NCBI GenBank assembly: GCA_937907455.1
Contig: CALESQ010000001.1
Span: 1 to 55,589 of the forward strand
Source of the DNA: an uncultured Caldilineales bacterium
GTDB lineage: Bacteria; Chloroflexota; Anaerolineae; JAAEKA01
DNA: 55,589 bases
Direction: 5' to 3'
The translations under genes were made by a program, and so were the position numbers. The notes under the pieces are model-generated. The model had not been told where the DNA came from, did no database searches, and was given only the letters and a program-made list of their open reading frames with translations. Positions 1 to 9,104 of the stretch are shown here, one piece after another (position 1 is the first letter of the stretch; every line of letters begins with the position of its first letter).

Positions 1-2
1 GG

Positions 3-314
3 CCTGAGCGCAGCGGTTTTGGCGACCGTCCCCCGCGCCGCGAGGAAGGCGACCGGCCTCGTGGGCCACGACCAGGCGGTGACCGTCCGCCGCGCCGCGA
101 GGAAGGCGACCGCCCCCGTGGGCCACGACCAGGCGGTGACCGTCCGCCGCGCCGTGAGGAGGGCGACCGGCCCCGTGGGCCACGACCAGGCGGCCCACGT
201 CCCCCGCGCCGCCCTGGCTCGGCAGCGGCTGGCGCCCGCCCGTATGCCTCGGCACCACGCAAACCAGGACAGGCTTCTGCCACCAGTCGCCCGCGCAAGA
301 GGAAGGCTGCATGA
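3..314 (+). CDS. C-terminal tail of an rluB-like pseudouridine synthase (5' partial)
   Basis: Frame 3 is open from the window edge to the TGA at 312-314, which overlaps the cmk ATG in an ATGA junction. The visible 103 residues are low-complexity, very rich in Arg, Pro and Gly, and end in a basic RPRKRKAA stretch. They contain three 19-residue repeats of the type GDRPPRREEGDRPRG. No catalytic domain is visible. The identity is inferred from known gene order (scpB-rluB-cmk is common) and from the disordered basic tails typical of RluB/RsuA enzymes, which modify 23S rRNA. Another RNA-binding protein with an RGG-like tail is possible. Frame 1 is also open here but has no supporting context. Confidence 0.6.
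   Translation, partial: PERSGFGDRPPRREEGDRPRGPRPGGDRPPRREEGDRPRGPRPGGDRPPRREEGDRPRGPRPGGPRPPRRPGSAAAGARPYASAPRKPGQASATSRPRKRKAA
24..194 (+). repeat. Three 57-bp tandem repeats inside the coding tail
   Basis: Units at 24-80, 81-137 and 138-194 differ at only a few positions, and a partial fourth unit follows. The period is a multiple of three, so each unit adds 19 Arg/Pro/Gly-rich residues to the frame-3 protein. Copy number probably varies between strains by slippage. Confidence 0.85.
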
Positions 315-997
315 AGCCCGTTGTTCGTCCTGCCGTAATCGCCATTGATGGGCCAGCAGCTTCTGGCAAAAGTACGGTAGGCAAAGCGCTGGCCGATGCG
401 CTGGATTATCTCTATCTGGACACCGGCGCCATGTATCGTGCTGTGACTTGGCTGGCGCTGCAAAATGCTCTTGCTATTGGCGATGAGATAGCGGTGACCG
501 CACTGGCTGAACAGGCTGATATTGATGTGCTGCCTGCCGGCACGGCGCGCGATGGCCGTCAGTATACCGTGCTGGCTGACGGCTATGACATTACCTGGGA
601 AATCCGCAGCCCTGATGTGGGTGCGTATGTCTCTGAGGTGTCGGCGTATGCCGGAGTGCGCGCGGCGATGGTGGCTCAGCAGCGCCGTCTGGCCGCGCGT
701 GGCCGTATGGTGGTGGTGGGTCGCGATATCGGCACGGTGGTGCTGCCTGATGCGCCGCTAAAGATCTACCTGGATGCTTCGCCGCTGGAGCGGGCGCGTC
801 GCCGCTGGCGAGAGGAGCAGGCGCGCGGTGGCGTGCGCAGTGAAGCGGCTGTGCTGGCCGAGGTGCGTCACCGTGACGGCATCGACTCCACGCGTGAGAT
901 GTCGCCGTTGCGGCCTGCCGCCGATGCCTGGATTATTGACAGCAGTGCGCTGAACGCGCACGAGGTGACCGCGTTGATCCTGAGTGCCATCCAGTGA
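311..997 (+). CDS. cmk: (d)CMP kinase
   Basis: Cytidylate kinase phosphorylates CMP and dCMP with ATP in the cytoplasm for nucleotide supply. The 228 residues match the usual bacterial length. The P-loop GPAASGKS is at residues 14-21. It is followed by the nucleotide-binding stretch LDTGAMYRAV, the VVGRDIGTVVLPDA strand and loop, an Arg-rich LID segment (RARRRWREEQ) and the DSTREMSPL motif. The ATG overlaps the stop of the upstream gene (ATGA), so the two are translationally coupled. The next gene has its own promoter. Confidence 0.96.
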   Translation: MKPVVRPAVIAIDGPAASGKSTVGKALADALDYLYLDTGAMYRAVTWLALQNALAIGDEIAVTALAEQADIDVLPAGTARDGRQYTVLADGYDITWEIRSPDVGAYVSEVSAYAGVRAAMVAQQRRLAARGRMVVVGRDIGTVVLPDAPLKIYLDASPLERARRRWREEQARGGVRSEAAVLAEVRHRDGIDSTREMSPLRPAADAWIIDSSALNAHEVTALILSAIQ

Positions 998-1100
998 AAC
1001 GAGCTTGCAGCAGTGTGTCAGCCACTTTTGTCAGGCTCTGAGGCGCATTGGCAGTTGGATCTTTGAAACGCTTTGTCCTTGCCTTCCTTACCCGACGCTG

Positions 1101-1129
1101 TTGCTGCTTTGTGTTTTTTGTGGCATAAT
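1101..1129 (+). promoter_or_regulatory. Promoter for the amylopullulanase gene
   Basis: A TTGCTG -35 box (1101-1106), a 17-bp spacer and a CATAAT -10 box (1124-1129) predict a start near 1136 and a leader of about 175 nt before the ATG at 1313. The gap 998-1312 otherwise holds only the leader terminator described separately. Confidence 0.5.
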
Positions 1130-1219
1130 ACCCACCATCGTTTCATTGGCAAACATTGTTGCAACTGTCCAGGATGACTGAAATGCCTGTTTTTGCGCTG
1201 ATGTAGGTTGTGTAGTTCT

Positions 1220-1262
1220 GCCGGTTATCCCTGTGGGTTTGGGGGTAATCGGCTTTTCTTTT
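1220..1262 (+). terminator. Intrinsic terminator inside the amylopullulanase leader
   Basis: Arms 1220-1231 and 1242-1253 pair over 12 positions (two are G-U), with a 10-nt loop and a TTTTCTTTT tract immediately after. It lies downstream of the promoter at 1101-1129 and upstream of the ATG at 1313. It could therefore act as an attenuator, or it could end the cmk transcript. Confidence 0.65.
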
Positions 1263-1312
1263 ACAAAGAGGTAGTAACTAATTTTCTTTTTGGACGAGGA
1301 GGTCCTTGTACT

Positions 1313-4300
1313 ATGAACCGTTACCGGTTTATCTCGCTGATTTTAATAACCGCGATGCTGGCGGGCTTTGCTTTGCCCGCGGGTATTGCTGCGGCTCCTC
1401 AGCGTGCCCCCAGCCAGGTGAACGTTGCCGGCAGCTTTGAAGAAAGCCTCGGCGGCAGCAACTGGACCAACAACGACGCGCTCACCAACCTGAGCGACGC
1501 CAACAGCGATGGCGTGTGGAAGTTCACCGCCACCCTGCCCACTGCCGGCAACTACGAATACAAAATCGTGGAAAACGGCGATTGGGGCACAGCCTATCCG
1601 GCCGACAACGTGGCGTTTACCGTCACCGCGGGGCAGGAAGTGCGCTGGTACTACGATCAAACCGATCACTATGTGTCGGACTCGACCCGGCAGGTGGTGG
1701 CCGCGGTGGCTGGCAACTTTGCCGGAGCCATCGGCGGCGCGGATTGGTCGCCTGACAACCTGAAAACGTGGATGAAGGACGCGGACGGCGACGGTATTTA
1801 TACCTTCACCGCCACGATCCCCGCGGGCAGCTACGAATACAAAGTCGCGCTGGACGAGGGGTGGGCGGTGGCGTATCCGGCCAACAACGTGCCCTTCACC
1901 GTGCCCGCGGGTGGCGACAGCGTCACCTTCTCCTACAACAGCACCACGCACGAGGTGTCGCACGAAATCGGCGCGCCAGAGCCGCCGCTCGTCGTCACCT
2001 TCCCCGGCAACTGGGTGGCCGCGGCCGGGCTGGGCAACGATTGGGAGCCGGGCAACACGCAGACACAGGCCAGCGATGCCAACGAAGATGGCGTGTGGAA
2101 GTTCAGCGCCACCGTGCCCGCCGGTAACTACGAGTTCAAGGCCACCGTGGGCGGCAGTTGGGCAGAAAACTACGGCGTCAACGGCGTAGCCGATGGCCCG
2201 AACGTGCCCTTCACGGCCACGGGTGGCGAAGTCGTTTTCTATTATGACCGCAGCGATAACTTTGTCGCCAGCCGCCCGAACTACATCATTCCGGCGGTGG
2301 CAGGTAACTTCCTCTCAGCGGTCGGCGGCGCCAACTGGTCGCCGGATAACCTCAAGAGCTGGATGAAAGACCCCGACGGCGATGGTGTCTACACCTGGAC
2401 GGTTACTGTGCCGGAAGGCAACTGGGAATACAAGGTCGCACTGAACGAAGGCTGGAGCGTGGCCTATCCCGCGGATAACCGCCCCTTCACCGTGCCCGCA
2501 GGCGGCGCACAGGTGACTTTCTACTACAACAACACCACGCATGAGGTGTGGGAAGAGCTGGCCGGTGCGGTGGACGACGAAGCGTTGGTGGCCGAGCCGG
2601 TGCAAGGTGCGATCCAGGACGAGGTGATGTACTTCGTGCTGCCTGACCGCTTTGCCAACGGCAACACCGCCAACGACCAGGGCGCAGCCCCCGGCGGCAC
2701 GCTGGCCCAGACCGGTTTCCTTGCCACCGACAAATCGTTCTATCACGGCGGCGACCTGGCTGGCCTGCAAGGCAAGCTGGATTATCTGGCCGGGCTGGGC
2801 GTCAGCTCGATCTGGCTGACGCCGGTGCTGAAGAACAAGCCCACCCAGGCTGACAGCTCCACCAGCTACGGCATTGGCGGCGCGTACCACGGCTATTGGA
2901 TCCTCGACTTCGAGAGCGCCGACCCGCACCTGGGCACAGACGCCGAGCTGCAAGCTTTTGTGGCCGAAGCGCACGATGCGGGCATCAAGGTCTTCTTTGA
3001 CATGGTGGTGAACCACACCGCGGACATCATTGACTATGTCGGCGGCAGCAGCTCCTATCGCAACAAGGAAGATTTCCCCTACAAGGACGCCGACGGCGTG
3101 GTCTTCGATGACGCCGACTATGCGGGCGGCACCACCTTCCCGGAAATGGACCCGGCGACGAGCTTCCCCTACGTGCCGACGTTCAACGACCCCGGCGATG
3201 CCACCGCCAAGAACCCCGCCTGGCTGAACGACCCGGTCTATTACCACAACCGCGGCGACTCGACCTTCAGCGGCGAGAACTCGACTTACGGCGATTTCTT
3301 CGGCCTGGACGACACCTTCAGCGAGCAGCCGGCTGTGGTGGCGGGCTTCACCGCCATCTTCAAGGAGATGATTGACACCTACGACGTGGACGGCTTCCGC
3401 CTGGACACGGCCAAGCACGTCAACATCGAGTTTTGGCAGCAGCTTGCGCCTGAGGTGATTGCCTACGCGCAGACGCAGGGCAAGCCTGATTTCACCATGT
3501 TCGGTGAGGTCTTCGACGGCAGCGCCGAGTTTATGAGCCGCTACACCACGGCTGGCAAGCTGCCCGCGGTGCTGGATTTCGGCCTGCAGGGCGCGGTATG
3601 GTCAGTCATCGCCAACGGCGGAGCTACCAACAACCTGGCGAATCTCTTCGCAGCAGACGACTACTTCACTGACGCCGACAGCAACGCCTATCAGCTCGCT
3701 GGCTTTGTCAGCAACCATGACCTGGGCCGCCTGGGCTATTCCCTGCGCCAGGCGATGCCGAGTGCGGCCGATGCCGATCTGGTGAAGCGCGTGACCTGGG
3801 CTTATGCCATGCTTTACTTGGCGCGCGGCTTCCCGGTGGTCTACTACGGCGACGAGCAGGGCTTTGTGGGTGGCGGCAGCGACAAGCTCAGCCGCGAGGA
3901 CATGCTGCCCAGCCAGGTGCCGGACTACATGAACAATGACCTGATCGGCACCAACGCAACGCCCGCCCAGGCCAACTTCGACACCGCGCACCCGCTCTAT
4001 CAGGCGTTGAGCGAGCTGGCCGAGCTGCGCGCGGACAATCTGGCGTTGCGCCGCGGCGCGCAGATCCAGCGCATCAGCAGCGATGGCCCCGGCCTTTTCG
4101 CCTTCTCGCGCATCGAGCGTGAGGAGCAGATCGAGTACGTGGTGGCTTTCAACAGCGCCACTGCCGCGGCCAGCGCCGCCGTGCCGGTGTATCTGGCGAA
4201 CACAGCCTACAACGCCATCTATCCGGCCGGTGCTGCCAATCTCACCAGCAGCGCCGATGGCAAGCTGACGGTGAACTTGCCCGCCGCGGGCGTGGCTGTC

Positions 4301-7300
4301 TATAAAGCAGCCAGCGCGCTGCCGGCCAGCGCGGCCGCGCCGAGCGTCACCTTCACCACCCCGGCCGCAGCCGCGGGCGTGAATGGCCGCATCGAAGTGG
4401 GCGTCACCCTCAGCACCGAGCAACTGGCCGAGGTGACTTTCGTCGCCAAGGTTGGCAACGGCGACTGGCAACTCGTGGGCGTGGACACCAACAAGCCGTA
4501 CCGCGTCTTCTTCGACACCAGCGCCATCGCCGCGGGCACGGCGATCACCTTCCACGCCATCGCCAACGACCTGAACGATCACCTCAGTTCAGCCAGCGTC
4601 AGCGTCGCCGTGGCCGAACCGCCTGCGCCCACCGGCCCGAAATATGCCATCATCCACTACAACCGGCCTGCGGGCGACTATGGCGACCCCACCAGCACGA
4701 ATTACAACGACTTCTGGGGCCTGCACCTGTGGGGCGATGCGGTGGCGACCGACTATCAAACCACCTGGACGGAGCCGTGGCCTTTCTTTGGCGAGGACGA
4801 ATACGGCATGTTCGCCTGGATCGAGCTGGCCGATGCCAGCCAGCCGGTGAACTTCATCGTCCACCGCGGCGACGTGAAAGACCCGGACAACAGCCCGGAT
4901 CGCAGCTTCAACGCCGCGCAGACGCCGGAAATCTGGCTGAAGCAGGGTGATGTCGCTATCTACAGCAGCCAGGCGGCCGCGCAGGGCTATGTGACCATCC
5001 GCTATCACCGCGCCGACGGCCAGTATGGCGACTACACCAGTAGCAATTTCGAGGACTTCTGGGGCCTGCACCTGTGGACGGCGCAGGGCAGCCTGACCGA
5101 GTGGACTGCGCCCAAGAAGGCCGACGGCATTGACGACTACGGCGCGTACTTCACCATCAACGCCGCGGACTATCCCGGCGTCCTCGATCTGGGGCAGCCG
5201 CTGAATTTCATCGTGCATCGCGGCAACGACAAAGACCCCGAAAACAGCCCGGATCGCAGCTTCGATCTCGCCAGGCACGCCACGATCTGGCTGCAATCGG
5301 GCGATGAGGCGGTGTACACCCAGCGCGGTGGCGCGGAAGACTACGCGCTGCTGCACTATCGCCGCCCGGCGGGCGACTACGGCGACCCCACCAGCGCCAA
5401 CTACGCTGACTTCTGGGGGATGCACGTCTGGCTCGACACCACCAACAGCGTCCAGTGGACCAGCCCGCTGCGTCCGTTGGAGGAGGACGCCTTTGGCCTC
5501 GTGTTCAAGGTGGACCTCACCGACAACGCGCAGCAGATCGGCTATATCTTCCACCGCGGGGACGAGAAAGATCCCGGCCCTGACCAGTTCCTGACCTTTG
5601 CAGACAAGGGGTACGAAGTGTGGCAGTTGCAAGGGGCTGATCCCGAAGATCCGTACATCCTGCCTGCGCCGCAGGCGGGCGGCGGCAGCGCCGGTAACAT
5701 CAGCGAACAGCGCGCCTACTGGGTGCTGGGCGACACCATCGCCTGGGCTGGTGCCGAAAGCGCGGCCTTCACCTACAAACTGTGCTACGCGCCCGCGGGC
5801 GGCCTGGAAGCCACCAGCGCGGGCATCACTGGCGGCGAGTGCATCACGCTCACGCGCGACCCGGCGGGCCTGCCGCAGGCAGTGAAAGACAAGATGCCGC
5901 ACATCGCCACACTGCCCGCGTTGAAGATCGCCGTGGCTGACCTCGACCTGGTGCCGGAAATCCTCAAGGGCCAGGTTGCGCTGTCCGCAATGGATGCCAA
6001 CGGCGTAGCCCAGGGTGCCACCGGCCTGCAAATTCAGGGCGTGTTGGACGACCTGTTCACCTATAACGGCGACCTGGGTGTGACCTGGGCGAACGGCGTG
6101 CCGACGCTGCGCGTCTGGGCGCCCACGGCCAAGAGCGTCGCCTTCAACCTGTATGCCAGCAGCCGCGCCGCCACTCCTGCGGCCCTGCCGATGACCTTCG
6201 ACGCCGACAGCGGCGTGTGGAGCATCACCGGCGAGGCAAGCTGGGAATGGCAATATTACCTGTACGATGTGGAAGTGTGGGTGAACTCGACGGGCGCGGT
6301 GGAACACAATCTGGTCACCGATCCGTACAGCTTCAGCCTCTCCACCAACAGCGCACGCACGCAGATCGTAGACCTCAACGATGCGTCGCTGAAGCCCGCG
6401 GGCTGGGATACGCTGGCCAAGCCGGCGCTGCCAGCCGCGGAAGATGTGACCGTGTATGAACTGCATGTGCGCGACTTCAGCGTCAATGACACATCGGTGC
6501 CGGATGCGCTGAAGGGCACGTTCAAGGCCTTTACCCTGCCCAACAGCAACGGCGTGCAGCATCTGCGCGCGCTGCAAGCCGCGGGTCTGACCCATCTGCA
6601 CCTGCTGCCCACCTTCGACATCGCCACGATTGACGAGAACAAGGCCAACTGGCAAATGCCCGGCTTTGCTCAGCTCGCTCAATACGGTCCGGCCTCGCAG
6701 GAACAGCAGGCGTTGATCGAGCAGACGATTGACCAGGATGCCTTCAACTGGGGTTACGATCCGTGGCACTACACCGTGCCGGAAGGCTCGTACAGCACCA
6801 ACCCCGACGGCGCACAGCGTATTCTCGAATACCGCGGGATGGTGCAGGCGTTGAACGGCCTTGGGCTGCGCGTGGTCAATGACGTGGTGTACAATCACAC
6901 CAACGCCAGCGGCCAGAACGCCAAGTCGGTGCTGGATCGCATCGTGCCCGGCTACTACCATCGTTTGAACGACCGCGGTCAGGTGGAAACCAGCACTTGC
7001 TGCCAGAACACCGCCACCGAGTTCAACATGATGGAGAAGTTGATGATCGACTCGGTGCTGGTGTGGGCCACGGAGTACAAGGTGGATGCGTTCCGCTTTG
7101 ATCTGATGGGCCACCACATGAAGCGCAACATGACCAAGCTGCGCGCTGATCTGGACGCGCTGACCGTGGCCGCCGACGGCGTGAACGGCCAGCAAATCTA
7201 TGTCTACGGCGAAGGCTGGAACTTCGGTGAAGTGGTTGACAATGCCCGCGGTGTCAATGCTACGCAGGCCAACATGGCCGGCACGGGCATCGGCACCTTC

Positions 7301-8875
7301 AGCGACCGCCTGCGCGACGCCGTGCGCGGTGGCGGGCCTTTCGACGGCGGTCAGGACTTGATCCGCCGCCAGGGCTTTGCCAACGGCCAGTACTACGATC
7401 CCAACGCACTGAACAGCGGCTCGGCTACGGAGCTGCAAGAGCTGCTGCACGCCACTGATCTGGTGAAGCTGGGCATGGCGGGCAATCTGGCGGCCTTCCC
7501 GCTGGTTGACCGCACCGGCGCCACCATCACCGGCGCGCAACTGGACTACAACGGTCAGCCCGCAGGCTATACCGCCGATCCGCAGGAGCAGATCATCTAC
7601 ATCAGCAAGCACGATAACCAAACCCTGTACGACATCAACGCCTACAAGATGCCGGTGGACAGCAGCATGGCTGAGCGCGTGCGTGCCCAGGTGGTGGGGT
7701 TGAGTACGGTGCTGCTGGGGCAGGGCGTGCCCTTCCTCCATGCCGGTGTAGACCTGCTGCGCTCCAAGTCTATGGATCGCGACAGCTACAACTCCGGCGA
7801 CTGGTTCAACCGCATTGACTGGACCTACCAGAACACGGCGTGGGGTTCCGGCCTGCCGCGGGCGGGCGTCAACCAGGACAACTGGCCGCTGATGCAGCCG
7901 CTGCTGGCAGATGCTGCGCTCAAGCCGGGTTCCGGCGACATCAGCCAGACCACGGCAATGGTGCAGGAATTGCTGGCCCTGCGCTACAGTTCGCCGCTCT
8001 TCCGCCTGCCCACGGGCCAGGCGGTGATTGATCAGGTCAGCTTCCTGAACAACGGGCCGGATCAGTTACCCGGCTTGATTGTGATGGTGCTCTCTGACAA
8101 CGGCGCTGGCGATCTTGATCCCGCGCTGGAGAAGATCGTGGTGCTGGTGAACGCCAACGACGCCGCGCAGACCTTCACGGCTGCTGCTTTCACCGGCGCC
8201 AGCCTGACGTTGCACCCGATCCAGGCCACCGGTGTGGATGCGGTGGTGAAGACGGCGAGCTTTAGCGCAGCGACCGGCACGTTCACCGTGCCAGCGCGCA
8301 CCACGGCTGTTTTCAGCGACATGCAGTTGGTGTCACGCTCGCGACGCTTTAACGTAGACCGCGACACCTTTATCAGTGGCGTACAGCCTGCTACCTACTT
8401 TGGCAATGCTCAAACCATGTGGACCGGTTTCTTCGGCCAGATGCGCCCGCTGGTACACGCGCCGGTGGAGACCCTGCCCACCAATGCCTATGTGGATGCT
8501 GCCTATCTCTATCTGTACATCACGGAAGGCCGCGGCTTTACCAACTGGCAGAACTCGGTGGTTGGGGTGCAGGTGCATCCCGTCACCACGGCGTGGATGC
8601 CGGTGGCTGTGAACTGGAGCTCCCCCTGGAGCATGGCCGGTGGTGATTACGGCCCTGCGCTCAGTAGCAACCACATCGGTTCAGGCAAGCTCAACACCTG
8701 GTTGCGCCTGGACGTGACCGATGCGGTGCGCGATATTGCACGCGGCATGCCCAACAACGGCTTCATCATCACCAACAGCGATGCTACGGGTGTGCGCTAT
8801 GGCCTGGCAACGAAGGAATATTTCGATGCCTCGAAGACTGGCTATGTGCGGGTGTACTTCCGAACTGCCCCATAA
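1313..8875 (+). CDS. Secreted bifunctional amylase-pullulanase (amylopullulanase)
   Basis: This 2,520-residue exported enzyme should cut alpha-1,4 and alpha-1,6 bonds of starch or glycogen. The start at 1313 is chosen for its SD (GAGGAGG) and the signal peptide that follows. In order: four X25-type starch-associated modules (about 36-416); a first GH13 domain (from about 437) with nucleophile D698, acid/base E732 and D803; an Ig-like module; three PUD/CBM41-type modules (about 1110-1446); pullulanase N-terminal beta-domains; a second GH13 domain of pullulanase type with FNWGYDP at 1811-1817 and catalytic D1930, E1967 and D2101; a C-terminal pullulanase beta-domain; and a DNRLRE/CBM96-like module at the end. 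Both active sites look complete. Monocistronic, between its own promoter and a strong terminator. Confidence 0.93.
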   Translation: MNRYRFISLILITAMLAGFALPAGIAAAPQRAPSQVNVAGSFEESLGGSNWTNNDALTNLSDANSDGVWKFTATLPTAGNYEYKIVENGDWGTAYPADNVAFTVTAGQEVRWYYDQTDHYVSDSTRQVVAAVAGNFAGAIGGADWSPDNLKTWMKDADGDGIYTFTATIPAGSYEYKVALDEGWAVAYPANNVPFTVPAGGDSVTFSYNSTTHEVSHEIGAPEPPLVVTFPGNWVAAAGLGNDWEPGNTQTQASDANEDGVWKFSATVPAGNYEFKATVGGSWAENYGVNGVADGPNVPFTATGGEVVFYYDRSDNFVASRPNYIIPAVAGNFLSAVGGANWSPDNLKSWMKDPDGDGVYTWTVTVPEGNWEYKVALNEGWSVAYPADNRPFTVPAGGAQVTFYYNNTTHEVWEELAGAVDDEALVAEPVQGAIQDEVMYFVLPDRFANGNTANDQGAAPGGTLAQTGFLATDKSFYHGGDLAGLQGKLDYLAGLGVSSIWLTPVLKNKPTQADSSTSYGIGGAYHGYWILDFESADPHLGTDAELQAFVAEAHDAGIKVFFDMVVNHTADIIDYVGGSSSYRNKEDFPYKDADGVVFDDADYAGGTTFPEMDPATSFPYVPTFNDPGDATAKNPAWLNDPVYYHNRGDSTFSGENSTYGDFFGLDDTFSEQPAVVAGFTAIFKEMIDTYDVDGFRLDTAKHVNIEFWQQLAPEVIAYAQTQGKPDFTMFGEVFDGSAEFMSRYTTAGKLPAVLDFGLQGAVWSVIANGGATNNLANLFAADDYFTDADSNAYQLAGFVSNHDLGRLGYSLRQAMPSAADADLVKRVTWAYAMLYLARGFPVVYYGDEQGFVGGGSDKLSREDMLPSQVPDYMNNDLIGTNATPAQANFDTAHPLYQALSELAELRADNLALRRGAQIQRISSDGPGLFAFSRIEREEQIEYVVAFNSATAAASAAVPVYLANTAYNAIYPAGAANLTSSADGKLTVNLPAAGVAVYKAASALPASAAAPSVTFTTPAAAAGVNGRIEVGVTLSTEQLAEVTFVAKVGNGDWQLVGVDTNKPYRVFFDTSAIAAGTAITFHAIANDLNDHLSSASVSVAVAEPPAPTGPKYAIIHYNRPAGDYGDPTSTNYNDFWGLHLWGDAVATDYQTTWTEPWPFFGEDEYGMFAWIELADASQPVNFIVHRGDVKDPDNSPDRSFNAAQTPEIWLKQGDVAIYSSQAAAQGYVTIRYHRADGQYGDYTSSNFEDFWGLHLWTAQGSLTEWTAPKKADGIDDYGAYFTINAADYPGVLDLGQPLNFIVHRGNDKDPENSPDRSFDLARHATIWLQSGDEAVYTQRGGAEDYALLHYRRPAGDYGDPTSANYADFWGMHVWLDTTNSVQWTSPLRPLEEDAFGLVFKVDLTDNAQQIGYIFHRGDEKDPGPDQFLTFADKGYEVWQLQGADPEDPYILPAPQAGGGSAGNISEQRAYWVLGDTIAWAGAESAAFTYKLCYAPAGGLEATSAGITGGECITLTRDPAGLPQAVKDKMPHIATLPALKIAVADLDLVPEILKGQVALSAMDANGVAQGATGLQIQGVLDDLFTYNGDLGVTWANGVPTLRVWAPTAKSVAFNLYASSRAATPAALPMTFDADSGVWSITGEASWEWQYYLYDVEVWVNSTGAVEHNLVTDPYSFSLSTNSARTQIVDLNDASLKPAGWDTLAKPALPAAEDVTVYELHVRDFSVNDTSVPDALKGTFKAFTLPNSNGVQHLRALQAAGLTHLHLLPTFDIATIDENKANWQMPGFAQLAQYGPASQEQQALIEQTIDQDAFNWGYDPWHYTVPEGSYSTNPDGAQRILEYRGMVQALNGLGLRVVNDVVYNHTNASGQNAKSVLDRIVPGYYHRLNDRGQVETSTCCQNTATEFNMMEKLMIDSVLVWATEYKVDAFRFDLMGHHMKRNMTKLRADLDALTVAADGVNGQQIYVYGEGWNFGEVVDNARGVNATQANMAGTGIGTFSDRLRDAVRGGGPFDGGQDLIRRQGFANGQYYDPNALNSGSATELQELLHATDLVKLGMAGNLAAFPLVDRTGATITGAQLDYNGQPAGYTADPQEQIIYISKHDNQTLYDINAYKMPVDSSMAERVRAQVVGLSTVLLGQGVPFLHAGVDLLRSKSMDRDSYNSGDWFNRIDWTYQNTAWGSGLPRAGVNQDNWPLMQPLLADAALKPGSGDISQTTAMVQELLALRYSSPLFRLPTGQAVIDQVSFLNNGPDQLPGLIVMVLSDNGAGDLDPALEKIVVLVNANDAAQTFTAAAFTGASLTLHPIQATGVDAVVKTASFSAATGTFTVPARTTAVFSDMQLVSRSRRFNVDRDTFISGVQPATYFGNAQTMWTGFFGQMRPLVHAPVETLPTNAYVDAAYLYLYITEGRGFTNWQNSVVGVQVHPVTTAWMPVAVNWSSPWSMAGGDYGPALSSNHIGSGKLNTWLRLDVTDAVRDIARGMPNNGFIITNSDATGVRYGLATKEYFDASKTGYVRVYFRTAP

Positions 8876-8913
8876 GCAGCAAGAAGCAAACCGCGACGAG
8901 TAAGTAGAGAGTT

Positions 8914-8964
8914 GTGAGGGCGTGCGGCGGCCAAGATGCCATCGCACTCCCTCACTTTTTTGTT
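8914..8964 (+). terminator. Intrinsic terminator of the amylopullulanase gene
   Basis: GTGAGGG (8914-8920) and GTGCG (8922-8926) pair with CGCAC (8943-8947) and CCCTCAC (8949-8955), with a T6 run at 8956-8961. It lies 38 nt after the stop codon. Confidence 0.85.
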
Positions 8965-9022
8965 TTCACGCCATAGCCGGCGGGCAAGCCTGAAAGTCAG
9001 GATGGCCCTGGGCGATGAGTGC

Positions 9023-9066
9023 TTGACAGGTGGCTAGCGTGGTGCTACTATCTGCGCCACGCTAGC
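9023..9066 (+). promoter_or_regulatory. mgtC promoter with an overlapping inverted repeat
   Basis: TTGACA (9023-9028), a 17-bp spacer and TACTAT (9046-9051) make the strongest sigma-70-type promoter in the window. A perfect 10-bp inverted repeat, 9033-9042 against 9057-9066, starts in the spacer, flanks the -10 box and ends at the predicted start of transcription. That placement suits an operator for a dimeric regulator. A hairpin in the extreme 5' leader is the alternative. Confidence 0.65.
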
Positions 9067-9104
9067 GATCTTGCCCTGTCCTGCCTTACTGCCGGAGCCT
9101 GCCT

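Noticed and set aside
24..194. 57-bp repeats as a CRISPR array
   Set aside because: The repeats are contiguous without spacers and keep a reading frame.
19..348. Frame-1 ORF of 109 residues over the repeat region
   Set aside because: It has no SD, runs into cmk in another frame, and the frame-3 reading ends in a coupled ATGA stop/start with an RGG-like tail.
1208..1312. Upstream extension of the amylopullulanase frame
   Set aside because: It passes through the leader terminator and lacks an SD. The signal peptide and SD mark 1313.
4589..7741. 1,050-residue antisense ORF opposite the amylopullulanase
   Set aside because: It is a shadow of a GC-rich coding strand, with His/Arg/Val-rich composition, no domain and no signals.
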